IMG/VR virus record: IMGVR_UViG_3300023223_000955
Coordinates: 1-26,348 of that record
DNA: 26,348 nucleotides
Direction: 5' to 3' (one strand)
Source of the DNA: a virus
The translations under genes and the position numbers were made by a program. The notes under the pieces are model-generated. The model had not been told where the DNA came from. It did no database searches and saw nothing but the letters and a program-made list of their open reading frames with translations. The first letter of the stretch is position 1. Each line of letters begins with the position of its first letter. Positions 7,611 to 13,729 of the stretch are shown here, in pieces.

Positions 7611-7790
7611 ATGAACAAAATAATGATAGGCCAGTTTTTACTAATAAATTTATGCGGGGCGTTGTTCTTCTGGTCAATGGTTACAGATAAGCTTGACAAA
7701 CATCCCTTTATTAAGGGAATGCTGCGTGTCTCGTTTGGCGGGTTTGCTTTGCTGTTTGCCATTGATTTGATTATGGAGTTTATCAAATGA
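7611..7790 (+). CDS. Small two-helix membrane protein (59 aa)
   Basis: GGAG (7601-7604) lies six bases before the ATG. Two hydrophobic segments, IGQFLLINLCGALFFWSMV and SFGGFALLFAIDLIMEFI, flank a short charged turn (TDKLDKHPFIKG). Its stop overlaps the next ATG. It could work with the 7339 product as a membrane pair. Function unknown. Confidence 0.6.
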   Translation: MNKIMIGQFLLINLCGALFFWSMVTDKLDKHPFIKGMLRVSFGGFALLFAIDLIMEFIK

Positions 7791-8137
7791 ATAAACCCAA
7801 ACACACAGCAGGGCCAAGAGATACTAGGCTTTGGCTGGAACCACAAGAGGTCAACCCTGATTTGTATCATGACTTTTGGGAAATACCCTGGTCTAAAGCC
7901 GGTGAAATAGCAGTTGAAGGTGTTTATGGAAAGGCTAATGCTTATCGAATCGTCGAAGAACACAACGCCCTAGCAGGAATTGAGGATGTGCCGGGGTTTA
8001 TGGACGATGTTAAAAACTTAGTGGACAATCTTGAATCGTGGTATGAAGGTGAAACTTTTGTATTTAGTGACGAGGTTGAAAAGGTTGCCAAAGCTTTAGC
8101 CAAGCTCCCAAAAACCCCAGAAGATAAGAGGGCATAA
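7787..8137 (+). CDS. Phage HTPGPW/ANA-type protein (116 aa)
   Basis: ATGA-coupled. KHTAGPRDTRLWLEP near the N-terminus and GKANAYRIVEEHNALAGI around residues 46-63 match a common phage protein pattern (KHTPGPW..., then ANARLIAAAPELLEAL) seen in Ea22-like and related accessory proteins. The C-terminal third is a charged helix pair (VKNLVDNLESWYEG, VEKVAKALAKL). Biochemical role unknown. Confidence 0.65.
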   Translation: MNKPKHTAGPRDTRLWLEPQEVNPDLYHDFWEIPWSKAGEIAVEGVYGKANAYRIVEEHNALAGIEDVPGFMDDVKNLVDNLESWYEGETFVFSDEVEKVAKALAKLPKTPEDKRA

Positions 8138-8340
8138 TGGGAACAGTACACATACCAAGAAACATCATGAAAAGAATTGAAGCTCTCGAAGGGTGCTCAC
8201 ATCAAATGTATCGAGACATTAAGAGGATGGTTAAAAATAAAAAGCATAAGTATCACATTAATTTTGGACATATCAGAAGCCATTTGGACAAGTTGGAAAA
8301 GTGGTATCCAGCCTCAGAAGATAAGGAGGTGGAGGGGTGA
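8137..8340 (+). CDS. Small basic hypothetical protein (67 aa)
   Basis: The ATG shares its first base with the previous TAA. Product MGTVHIPRNIMKRIEALEGC continues with HQMYRDIKRMVKNKKHKYHI and HLDKLEKWYPASEDKE. It is mostly helical and basic with no zinc pair. Its 3' end carries the GGAGGTGGAGG that serves as ribosome-binding site for the next gene. Confidence 0.6.
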   Translation: MGTVHIPRNIMKRIEALEGCSHQMYRDIKRMVKNKKHKYHINFGHIRSHLDKLEKWYPASEDKEVEG

Positions 8341-8558
8341 TAGATTTATTTACTAAATTTAGCCAATGGGCTGATGACTGTCCGGAGAATAGGTCAGTTA
8401 GTAATCTCAATGGGTTGATTAAAGAGATTACAGAGCAATCAGTTAAAGCCCTTAAAAAATACGATAGGAACTTTTTCTATAATCATGATTGTTGTATGAC
8501 TGCCAATCCATCTAAAGAAGCCGAGGAAGCTCTAGCAGAAATCGAGGCCCAGAAGTGA
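8337..8558 (+). CDS. Small hypothetical protein (73 aa)
   Basis: GTG start (GTGA overlap) directly behind a strong purine-rich site ending GGAGG. Product MIDLFTKFSQWADDCPENRS then NGLIKEITEQSVKALKKYD and KEAEEALAEIEAQK. Helical, acidic C-terminus. No recognised family. Confidence 0.55.
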   Translation: MIDLFTKFSQWADDCPENRSVSNLNGLIKEITEQSVKALKKYDRNFFYNHDCCMTANPSKEAEEALAEIEAQK

Positions 8559-8692
8559 GCACCAACAGCGAACCTTTGAAGCTTAACCGCTGGAAGTGTC
8601 AAAAATGTAACAGGCATTTCCATACTATTGTTAGTTTTGAATGGCATAAGTGTAAAACCCCAGAGCAGAGAAAGCGAGATGATGATGAGTGA
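8555..8692 (+). CDS. Small zinc-finger-like protein (45 aa)
   Basis: GTG start overlapping the previous TGA. WKCQKCNRHFHTIVSFEWHK then C gives CxxC at 15/18 followed by H, H, H and C33, a plausible single zinc finger. The tail EQRKRDDDE is charged. No ribosome-binding site beyond coupling is obvious. Function unknown; may bind nucleic acid. Confidence 0.55.
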   Translation: MSTNSEPLKLNRWKCQKCNRHFHTIVSFEWHKCKTPEQRKRDDDE

Positions 8693-9083
8693 TGAATATA
8701 CACATACTACAGACGAAGAATTTTGGAGTAGTGATGGATTCTCGACAAGAGAGGAAGCGATTAAAGATGCCAAAGAATGTTATGTTGGTTATGACAAATT
8801 TTTCACAGGCGTTAAATATGATCCACTGAGATACCATGATTTTCAATTTGGGGACTTAATCACAGAAGACCTTTACTGTGTCATCGCAGATCACGTTAAC
8901 GAAGATTGTATTTCTGGATGGTTGGACAGTAAGGAACTGGTTAAACAACTTAATGAGAAAATCGCCCCCATCGTTAAAGAGTTGGTGAAAAAACTTGATC
9001 CCCCTAATTTTTGGGGCATTGAAAAGATTGTAGAACATAAAACCCCAACCCCCAACCAAACAAGAGAGGCGGATCGTGAGTAA
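8679..9083 (+). CDS. Hypothetical phage protein (134 aa)
   Basis: Three consecutive ATG codons (8679, 8682, 8685) overlap the end of the zinc-finger gene; the first is used here. An upstream in-frame ATG at 8628 would add residues lying within the previous gene. The protein (EYTHTTDEEFWSSDGFSTRE, AKECYVGYDKFFTGVKYD, DHVNEDCISGWLDSKELVKQ, PPNFWGIEKIVEH) follows a pattern I know from several phage accessory proteins: FYTG in the N-terminal half and a FWGI/FF.I end. No catalytic motif. Function unknown. Confidence 0.6.
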   Translation: MMMSDEYTHTTDEEFWSSDGFSTREEAIKDAKECYVGYDKFFTGVKYDPLRYHDFQFGDLITEDLYCVIADHVNEDCISGWLDSKELVKQLNEKIAPIVKELVKKLDPPNFWGIEKIVEHKTPTPNQTREADRE

Positions 9084-9273
9084 ACACATAATAAAAGGCT
9101 GGACATTCAATGGGTGGAGAGCAAAAGACATGTTAACAAAGCGTCCAAATGATGAACAGCAACTCAAAACATTTCCGAGTTTTCAATTGGCTAAAAAGAG
9201 GTTTGGGAAATACCAAAAACAAAATGGGTTGTATGGGCGAGAGGCAGGCAGCAGACCGCCTAGCCCAGCTTGA
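9076..9273 (+). CDS. Small basic hypothetical protein (65 aa), uncertain
   Basis: GTG start overlapping the preceding stop by eight bases, after CAAGAGAGGCGG. Product MSKHIIKGWTFNGWRAKDML then KRPNDEQQLKTFPSFQLAKK is basic. Its last 50 bases overlap the coiled-coil/zinc gene in another frame. It fills an otherwise empty stretch of 140 bases in a block where genes always abut, which is the main support. Confidence 0.45.
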   Translation: MSKHIIKGWTFNGWRAKDMLTKRPNDEQQLKTFPSFQLAKKRFGKYQKQNGLYGREAGSRPPSPA

Positions 9274-9538
9274 AGCCGAGAAGAAGGCTTTGGAAGAAGA
9301 GTTGAAAAAATACACAGACAAATACGGCGACATAAATGCCTGCGATCATAAAAAGGCTCCTGCACATTACAGTATACAGGAGAAAGGCACCCCTTGGATT
9401 TGCTCGGAATGTTTCGAAGAAGGTTTCGGGGATAGGCTTATGTGTATCGGTGTTGATGGCAGGAGATACTTAGAACTTAAAGCCTTAAAAGCCCTGGAAC
9501 CAACCAACGATAAGCTGCAAGGAGATTTAGATGAGTGA
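9224..9538 (+). CDS. Coiled-coil plus zinc-ribbon protein with WICxxCxxEG module
   Basis: ATG at 9224 (MGCMGERQAADRLAQLEAEK) is preferred to 9149 because the extra N-terminus would overlap the 9076 gene; ATG 9233 is also possible. A heptad-rich helix (RLAQLEAEKKALEEELKKY) leads into C..H at NACDHKKAP and CxxC at PWICSECFEEG, a four-ligand zinc ribbon, followed by GRRYLELKALKAL. The C-terminal module is shared with the proteins at 6779 and 11337. Its stop overlaps the next ATG by eight bases. Confidence 0.65.
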   Translation: MGCMGERQAADRLAQLEAEKKALEEELKKYTDKYGDINACDHKKAPAHYSIQEKGTPWICSECFEEGFGDRLMCIGVDGRRYLELKALKALEPTNDKLQGDLDE

Positions 9539-9911
9539 TCTATCCGACAAAGTATTGGCGAAGATTAGAGAAGAAAAGGCATTGAATATCAGGGCGGCTA
9601 CGGTGTTGAGGTGGAATAGGGGATTCAATTCTTACATGATGCCTAGAGACCTATCAAAGAAACTGAACGTACCACAAATGGTATGGACTGACGATCTTAA
9701 ATTCACCACCTCATACGATTGGACAATGCTTGGGGTTAAAGAGTGTAACGAAAAAGATTTATTCGTACACATTGGCTACACGTATATTGAAATAACAGAC
9801 AATTGCGGGGATAAGCTTTATTATCGAGATGCCCTAGATGAATTCCCATCCCCTGAACAAATCACAGAGGCCTGGTTGGAAGTTTTAGAGGCACATCATG
9901 AACAAAAATGA
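9531..9911 (+). CDS. Hypothetical protein (126 aa)
   Basis: Overlaps the previous gene by eight bases with AAGGAG (about 9520) before the ATG. Product MSDLSDKVLAKIREEKALNI, then YDWTMLGVKECNEKDLFVHI and LEVLEAHHEQK. Mixed alpha/beta with no diagnostic motif. Not recognised. Confidence 0.6.
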   Translation: MSDLSDKVLAKIREEKALNIRAATVLRWNRGFNSYMMPRDLSKKLNVPQMVWTDDLKFTTSYDWTMLGVKECNEKDLFVHIGYTYIEITDNCGDKLYYRDALDEFPSPEQITEAWLEVLEAHHEQK

Positions 9912-10131
9912 AATCCTAACAGTACTCAAAGAGACCAAGGAAAACACAACTGATTTTATAGACATGATAGCCAAGTTCGTTGTGAACCACCTTGATGATA
10001 ATCCAGATTTTTTAAAACCCATAATTAAATGTGTTATCGACATGCAAAAAAACGCTGACATACTAAACGCTCAAGCCCTTGAAGCGGCGACTGCAATAAA
10101 AGAATTTGAAGAGGCGAAGGAGAGGCAGTGA
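9898..10131 (+). CDS. Small helical hypothetical protein (77 aa)
   Basis: Overlaps the preceding gene by 14 bases. MNKNEILTVLKETKENTTDF then MIAKFVVNHLDDNPDFLKPI and AATAIKEFEEAKERQ predict an all-helical, probably oligomeric protein. No family recognised. Confidence 0.6.
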   Translation: MNKNEILTVLKETKENTTDFIDMIAKFVVNHLDDNPDFLKPIIKCVIDMQKNADILNAQALEAATAIKEFEEAKERQ

Positions 10132-10499
10132 AATACCAAGGCTGGATAAAAGAAAACGTAACAGAAGCTTATGGAAAATGTGTTGAAGTGACCAAGCAAA
10201 TGCTAGAAGCCTTCCCAGAATTAACAAGGGTCAAGGGGCACTATCATTGCCCGTTTGATGGTAAGCGTCCTCACTGGTGGCTAAAGACTGACCAGGGTGT
10301 TGTCGTTGATCCTACGGCGTCTCAATTCCTTAGTGGTGGGATTATGGGTGAATATGAAGAGTGGAAAGAGGGACGGCCAGAACCTACTGGGAAGTGTATG
10401 GATTGCGGCGGGTATTGCTATAACAATTCAAACTTTTGTACTCAGAAATGTCTTGACGCTTATTCTGAATATGCTGGATGGAAAAAGAGTACGTTATGA
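10128..10499 (+). CDS. Phage protein with a Cys-His-Asp array and a zinc ribbon (123 aa)
   Basis: GTG start behind AGGAGAGG. The N-terminal 70 residues, AYGKCVEVTKQMLEAFPELT then GHYHCPF and PHWWLKTDQGVVVDPTASQF, match a well-represented phage family. The invariant Cys in GKC, His in HWW and Asp in DPT are arranged as in papain/transglutaminase-like folds, so a thiol hydrolase fold is possible but unproven. The C-terminus, GKCMDCGG..N.SNFCTQKC, is a four-cysteine zinc ribbon. Coupled by overlap on both sides. Confidence 0.7.
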   Translation: MKYQGWIKENVTEAYGKCVEVTKQMLEAFPELTRVKGHYHCPFDGKRPHWWLKTDQGVVVDPTASQFLSGGIMGEYEEWKEGRPEPTGKCMDCGGYCYNNSNFCTQKCLDAYSEYAGWKKSTL

Positions 10500-10582
10500 G
10501 TCTTGACGGTCTTATAAAAATTGGAGAATCAAAGCATCATTACAATGCTTTACGGGACATTATCGAAGAATCGGAGAAGTGA
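10496..10582 (+). CDS. Very small hypothetical protein (28 aa)
   Basis: ATGA overlap with the previous gene and end-to-end overlap with the next. Product MSLDGLIKIGESKHHYNALR then DIIEESEK. Its short length makes coding status uncertain, but it exactly fills the space between two coupled genes. Confidence 0.45.
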   Translation: MSLDGLIKIGESKHHYNALRDIIEESEK

Positions 10583-10815
10583 TGACTGATAAAAATATTA
10601 ATATATCTTGCATAATCATTACAGTTATATTTATTGCATTATGCATATCCATAGGCTTCGTCGTTGATGACGATAGAAAAAATATAGAAATGCAAAGTCA
10701 ACCATTGCCGTTAAAAGCAATAAGTGTATCCACAAGTAGAGGTCAAACATTTGCGGTTTTAGAAGATGGAAGTGTATGGGAAAAAACTCCTTATGGATGG
10801 CTGAAAAGCAAATGA
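10582..10815 (+). CDS. Single-pass membrane protein (77 aa)
   Basis: ATG at 10582 with GGAG (10573-10576) five bases before it; GTG at 10579 is an alternative. Residues 8-28 (ISCIIITVIFIALCISIGFV) form one hydrophobic helix, likely an N-terminal anchor. The exported part (SVSTSRGQTFAVLEDGSVWE) resembles one blade of an RCC1/BNR-like beta repeat. Function unknown. Confidence 0.6.
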   Translation: MTDKNINISCIIITVIFIALCISIGFVVDDDRKNIEMQSQPLPLKAISVSTSRGQTFAVLEDGSVWEKTPYGWLKSK

Positions 10816-11255
10816 CTATTAACGGCAAATATGCTGAAGATTGCAATTATTGGAAGACTGGAAAGGCTAGCCCAGATACTTGGATTGAAAAATCTATCGA
10901 GCTGATAAAAAATTTCGGTGGAGAACTGTTATCGTCTGCTTTTGGCCAACAATTGGATAAATCAGCCTATATGATTCAATTCAAATTAGAAGGCCAAAAT
11001 TATAAGATCATTTGGCCCGTACTCGAATCTAAAAATGGTGATGATTATGCAGCCAGACGGCAATCGGCAACCATGCTCTATCACGACATCAAAGCAAAAC
11101 TGATTTCATCGCAAATACTCGGGACACGATCAGCTTTTTTTCAGTGGGTGCAATTACCAGATGGCCGGCCAGCGGTTCAGCTCAGCGGTAATGAATTGAT
11201 TGAGAATATCCCAACGTTGTTATTAGATAATCGTAAAGGGGCCACCAATGAGTAA
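10812..11255 (+). CDS. Hypothetical protein (147 aa), Trp-rich
   Basis: ATG 10812 gives the usual ATGA overlap; an upstream in-frame ATG at 10797 is possible. The sequence MTINGKYAEDCNYWKTGKAS, then KNFGGELLSSAFGQQLDKSA, QFKLEGQNYKIIWPVLESKN and ARRQSATMLYHDIKAKLISS looks like a compact alpha/beta phage protein whose middle carries R(R)QSAT-type helix seen in small phage proteins acting on DNA, but I cannot name the family. Context gives no further clue. Confidence 0.6.
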   Translation: MTINGKYAEDCNYWKTGKASPDTWIEKSIELIKNFGGELLSSAFGQQLDKSAYMIQFKLEGQNYKIIWPVLESKNGDDYAARRQSATMLYHDIKAKLISSQILGTRSAFFQWVQLPDGRPAVQLSGNELIENIPTLLLDNRKGATNE

Positions 11256-11340
11256 ACACAAGATTGAGATAGTATCCACAATTGACGCGATGGATGTGAT
11301 TAAAAAAATTGTACCAATCGGCGTGGAGTGTGGATCATGA
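11248..11340 (+). CDS. Very small hypothetical protein (30 aa)
   Basis: Overlaps the previous gene by eight bases and the next by four (ATGA). Product MSKHKIEIVSTIDAMDVIKK then IVPIGVECGS. Short, so support comes from overlaps and the AAAGGGGCC about 5 bases before its ATG. Confidence 0.45.
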   Translation: MSKHKIEIVSTIDAMDVIKKIVPIGVECGS

Positions 11341-11669
11341 CTTTAGATCCAAGATGCACTTATGATCATGATAGATGTTGGTCCCCTGATTTAGTGGTCA
11401 TACCGAATAGTACAGCGTTTTACGCTCATTGGATATGCCGAACCTGTAAGGCAGAGGGTAATAAACGAATTCATGAAGATACACATAAAAATGAAATTAG
11501 TGGTAATCCAAATGAATATTATGATCTGACCAAAAAGGAAGTATGTCCCGTCGATCATCTGACGCTTTATTATGTTCTAGAAACAATCAGAGATAACTGG
11601 GGATTGGGACTTCTTAATGGCCAACACCCACCATGCCGTAAATGCGGAGAAGAACTAAAAGATGAGTAA
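11337..11669 (+). CDS. Double zinc-ribbon protein with WICxxCxxEG module (110 aa)
   Basis: ATG 11337 follows GGAG (11325-11328); a GTG at 11328 is the longer option. C7, H10, C13 near the N-terminus (PRCTYDHDRC) pair with CxxC in HWICRTCKAEG; a second ribbon is formed by C in EVCPVDH and CRKC near the end. The WICRTCKAEG..EYYDL stretch is the module found also at 6779 and 9224. Probably a nucleic-acid- or protein-binding accessory factor. Confidence 0.65.
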   Translation: MTLDPRCTYDHDRCWSPDLVVIPNSTAFYAHWICRTCKAEGNKRIHEDTHKNEISGNPNEYYDLTKKEVCPVDHLTLYYVLETIRDNWGLGLLNGQHPPCRKCGEELKDE

Positions 11670-11856
11670 GAATCCAAGAGAAGTTATCATCATTATGCGC
11701 TGTAAGTTAGACAAGGATAAACATACAGCCATGGACTTTGATTTAAAAGAGGGTGTTCAATTGATCTCTGCCGCTGAATATGAACCTGTTTACAAATGGC
11801 CATGCTCACGTATGTATGACAAAATAGAGGGGAAATTAGATGACATTACCGACTAA
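11662..11856 (+). CDS. Small hypothetical protein (64 aa)
   Basis: Overlaps the previous gene by eight bases. MSKNPREVIIIMRCKLDKDK then YEPVYKWPCSRMYDKIEGK. Two isolated cysteines only. No family recognised. Confidence 0.55.
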   Translation: MSKNPREVIIIMRCKLDKDKHTAMDFDLKEGVQLISAAEYEPVYKWPCSRMYDKIEGKLDDITD

Positions 11857-12055
11857 CTACGATCAAGAAATGGCAAAAGCTCTAAATATGAATCCTGTGA
11901 ATCACGGCATTGCCATATGTATCGAATGTTCAAAAGAATTCGTGAAAAAGGCTACAAATCAGATCACCTGTGGAATGGATTGCAATATCAGCCGTGAGCG
12001 TAGAATGATCCGTGCATGGCGAAAGAAAAGGAAGGAATTGAAAGATGCAATGTGA
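11840..12055 (+). CDS. Small zinc-ribbon protein (71 aa)
   Basis: Overlaps the previous gene by 17 bases, behind AGAGGGGAAA. CIECSKEFVKKATNQITCGM then DC gives CxxC...CxxxC, a standard zinc knuckle resembling the small phage/plasmid CxxC...CSxxC type. The C-terminal RERRMIRAWRKKRKELK is a strongly basic helix suited to nucleic-acid binding. Confidence 0.65.
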   Translation: MTLPTNYDQEMAKALNMNPVNHGIAICIECSKEFVKKATNQITCGMDCNISRERRMIRAWRKKRKELKDAM

Positions 12056-12236
12056 TCATAAATCAGTGATACAGCTGCCCAAACCACATGGGAGCATGAT
12101 CTTTGGGCCTGGTGGCAGGATCAGCCCAGAGCAGCATCAAACCATTCTTGATTACAAAAAAATGGGATATTTGAAGTGTCCTAAGTGTGATCAGATTTTA
12201 AATGATACAAGTAAGGATGCGACAGTTTCGACCTAA
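12045..12236 (+). CDS. Small zinc-ribbon protein (63 aa)
   Basis: Overlaps the previous gene by 11 bases. C3 and H5 (MQCDHK) together with YLKCPKCDQIL (CxxC) complete one zinc site. Between them is GPGGRISPEQHQTILDY. AAGGA precedes the ATG. Function unknown. Confidence 0.65.
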   Translation: MQCDHKSVIQLPKPHGSMIFGPGGRISPEQHQTILDYKKMGYLKCPKCDQILNDTSKDATVST

Positions 12237-12276
12237 AGAAATACACTGGAAAGACGATAAAAAGATTGAAAGGTAA
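12202..12276 (+). CDS. Possible micro-ORF (24 aa)
   Basis: ATG inside the end of the 12045 gene. Product MIQVRMRQFRPKEIHWKDDK then KIER is very basic. It fills the gap before the lipoprotein gene, but there is no clear ribosome-binding site, so it may be chance. Confidence 0.25.
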   Translation: MIQVRMRQFRPKEIHWKDDKKIER

Positions 12277-12281
12277 GTGAT

Positions 12282-12743
12282 ATGAGAAATCTCATTTTAA
12301 TATTTTTAATCATCCTCATTGGATGCGAATCAACATTGAAACATGAAACGATAGATCGACGCGAAGAATCTCCGAAAGTCAATGAAACCAAGGAAGTGAC
12401 AACCGGTGGGGTATTTTATTTCAGGCAATTCGAAGTGGGCCAACGATTCGTGCCAAGGAACGAAATAATACACGGTTCCAATGGGAAATACGAATTGTCT
12501 GTTGCCAGTGTGGGGAATAATTCTATTTCAATCCACTACAAGGAATATTTCAAGCCCAATACCATAGATTTCGATGGTTACAAAACTTATGACGAACTCG
12601 ATACCTGGCACATCAAACCGGGCTTCACATTCAAATATGATTATGATCTCAGCAAATCAACGATCTTTTCATTGAAGAAGCTGCAGTTTGAAATCTTGGC
12701 CATCACGGATGATGGCGTGGTCAAATACAAAAGGATTAAATAA
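12282..12743 (+). CDS. Predicted lipoprotein (153 aa)
   Basis: MRNLILIFLIILIGCESTLK is a textbook lipoprotein signal: short basic start, hydrophobic core and lipobox ILIGC, so Cys15 would be acylated after cleavage by signal peptidase II. The mature part is hydrophilic and beta-rich (GGVFYFRQFEVGQRFVPR, KYELSVASVGNNSISIHYKE, YKTYDELDTWHIKPGFTF). Phage lipoproteins can act in superinfection exclusion, as outer spanins or as lysogenic-conversion products; size and lack of a partner spanin argue against the spanin option. Start preceded by AAAGG. Confidence 0.7.
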   Translation: MRNLILIFLIILIGCESTLKHETIDRREESPKVNETKEVTTGGVFYFRQFEVGQRFVPRNEIIHGSNGKYELSVASVGNNSISIHYKEYFKPNTIDFDGYKTYDELDTWHIKPGFTFKYDYDLSKSTIFSLKKLQFEILAITDDGVVKYKRIK

Positions 12744-12745
12744 TC

Positions 12746-12913
12746 ATGGCAAATGATAAAAAGATCGTAATTCAACCGACATTTGTACGCTGCAATGACT
12801 GTAAAATCTTTGTGGAACGCAAACCCCGCATAACCCAAGGTGATTGGGATGAATTCTGTCTGATTTTCAAGACAGGGCATCTTAAATCTTGCTGGAAAGA
12901 CGAAAAAAAATAA
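12746..12913 (+). CDS. Small zinc-binding-like protein (55 aa)
   Basis: Begins two bases after the lipoprotein stop. MANDKKIVIQPTFVRCNDCK, then EFCLIFKTGHLKSC: CxxC at 16/19 and C38, H45, C49 can form a zinc site. Ends with a lysine-rich tail. Unknown function. Confidence 0.6.
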   Translation: MANDKKIVIQPTFVRCNDCKIFVERKPRITQGDWDEFCLIFKTGHLKSCWKDEKK

Positions 12914-12947
12914 TAAAATTGGGAAAGCCGCCGATAATACACAAGGC

Positions 12948-12982
12948 TTGACAGAGGGCAGAGACCCTTATTTGTTTATAAT
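12948..12982 (+). promoter_or_regulatory. Possible promoter elements before the 12991 gene
   Basis: A perfect TTGACA (12948-12953) and a perfect TATAAT (12977-12982) lie in the gap 12914-12990, but they are 23 bp apart, too far for one sigma70 promoter. Either may work alone. GGG-CAGAGA-CCC between them forms a short hairpin. Confidence 0.25.
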
Positions 12983-12990
12983 GATAATCC

Positions 12991-13119
12991 ATGATAAAAA
13001 TCAGAGACTGGTTCAACCTATTTTTCAGAAGATACCCTTTAAAATGCCGATCATGCAACATCAAAGGAATCTTCGACAATTCCAGAATATGCGTGTTCTG
13101 TGGAGTTTTTAATGATTAA
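12991..13119 (+). CDS. Small zinc-ribbon protein (42 aa)
   Basis: Product MIKIRDWFNLFFRRYPLKCR contains an amphipathic start, then CRSC (19/22) and CVFC (34/37), a complete four-cysteine ribbon. Overlaps the next ATG by eight bases. No good ribosome-binding site is visible, so the start is uncertain. Confidence 0.55.
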   Translation: MIKIRDWFNLFFRRYPLKCRSCNIKGIFDNSRICVFCGVFND

Positions 13120-13264
13120 ATGCCTGCAATGTGGGAAGAAATACAGCAATAATTTGGATTCATGCCCAAATCAAAAGAAATGGATCTGCCCGAAATGTGG
13201 CAAAGTATATGGACAACCATTTGTTTCTTGTGGGAATTGTGATTATGATATTAATCAGGAGTAA
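13112..13264 (+). CDS. Double zinc-ribbon protein (50 aa)
   Basis: MIKCLQCGKKYSNNLDSCPN, then WICPKCGKVYG and SCGNCDYD. Cysteines at 4/7, 18, 26/29 and 40/43 give two interlaced zinc ribbons in only 50 residues, rubredoxin-like knuckles of CxxCG type. Overlaps the previous gene; its end GGAG is the ribosome-binding site of the next gene. Confidence 0.65.
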   Translation: MIKCLQCGKKYSNNLDSCPNQKKWICPKCGKVYGQPFVSCGNCDYDINQE

Positions 13265-13266
13265 AT

Positions 13267-13524
13267 ATGAAACGTAGATCATTCTTTGGCCTATTGGCCG
13301 CAACCTTGGCGACCCCCTTTGCATTCCTGAAGCCGAAACCGAAATGGCATCGTGTCGGGATTGTCCGTAATAATGGTAAAGATGCCGTTTATGTAGATGG
13401 TAAAAGGCATATCTCACTCACCGTCGACGGCATTAATGATTATGTAAATTTCAGCGAAACGCCTATTGCCTTTGAAGTCGGAGATGGCACAACGCACACG
13501 GTTTCACAGTGGATAAAAAATTAA
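13267..13524 (+). CDS. Small exported-type phage protein with RRSFFG motif (85 aa)
   Basis: GGAG lies six bases before the ATG. The N-terminus MKRRSFFGLLAATLATPFAF resembles a twin-arginine (Tat) signal: RRSFFG plus a hydrophobic stretch; similar N-termini recur on short phage proteins. No AxA cleavage site is clear (AFLKPKPK follows). The remainder (RNNGKDAVYVDGKRHISLTV, TPIAFEVGDGTTHTVSQW) is beta-rich. Last gene of the micro-gene block; tRNA-like sequence begins one base later. Confidence 0.6.
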   Translation: MKRRSFFGLLAATLATPFAFLKPKPKWHRVGIVRNNGKDAVYVDGKRHISLTVDGINDYVNFSETPIAFEVGDGTTHTVSQWIKN

Positions 13525-13598
13525 GGCTTACACTTTCTGGGATGGGTATCGTTGATTCAGACTTTATCGGGGAGGTTCGATTCCTCTGTTCGCCGCCA
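13525..13598 (+). tRNA. Degenerate tRNA-like sequence (good T-arm and CCA end, poor 5' half)
   Basis: The 3' part is convincing: T-stem GGAGG (13571-13575), loop TTCGATT, CCTCT (13583-13587), acceptor strand GTTCGCC, discriminator G and encoded CCA (13596-13598). The 5' strand GGCTTAC pairs at only five of seven positions, and no acceptable D-arm or seven-base anticodon loop is seen. Likely a decayed tRNA or tRNA fragment. Confidence 0.35.
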
Positions 13599-13624
13599 AA
13601 TACGCAGGGAAATGGAAAAATTAA

Positions 13625-13696
13625 TGCGGGGAGAGACGGCTCTCAGTTTCGGCTCATATCCGAAGATCCTAGGTTCGACTCCTGGCCCCGCAACCA
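13625..13696 (+). tRNA. tRNA with CAU anticodon (Met or Ile2), CCA encoded
   Basis: Acceptor TGCGGGG (13625-13631) pairs fully with CCCCGCA. Anticodon stem TTCGG/CCGAA is perfect around loop CTCATAT, giving anticodon CAU at 13655-13657. T-arm is CTAGG-TTCGACT-CCTGG. A and CCA end the gene. The D region is reduced: GAGA-CGGC-TCTC is the best helix, with a four-base loop, so the RNA is only 72 nt. First pair U-A and no C1:A72 mismatch argue against initiator tRNA. Elongator Met or a lysidine-modified Ile tRNA remain possible. Confidence 0.75.
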
Positions 13697-13729
13697 GATT
13701 TGATAGCGCAACATGACGAGAGGAAAACT

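Noticed and set aside
13509-13703. 64-codon + strand ORF
   Set aside because: It runs across the tRNA-like remnant and the tRNA(CAU) and has no ribosome-binding site; RNA genes explain the sequence better.
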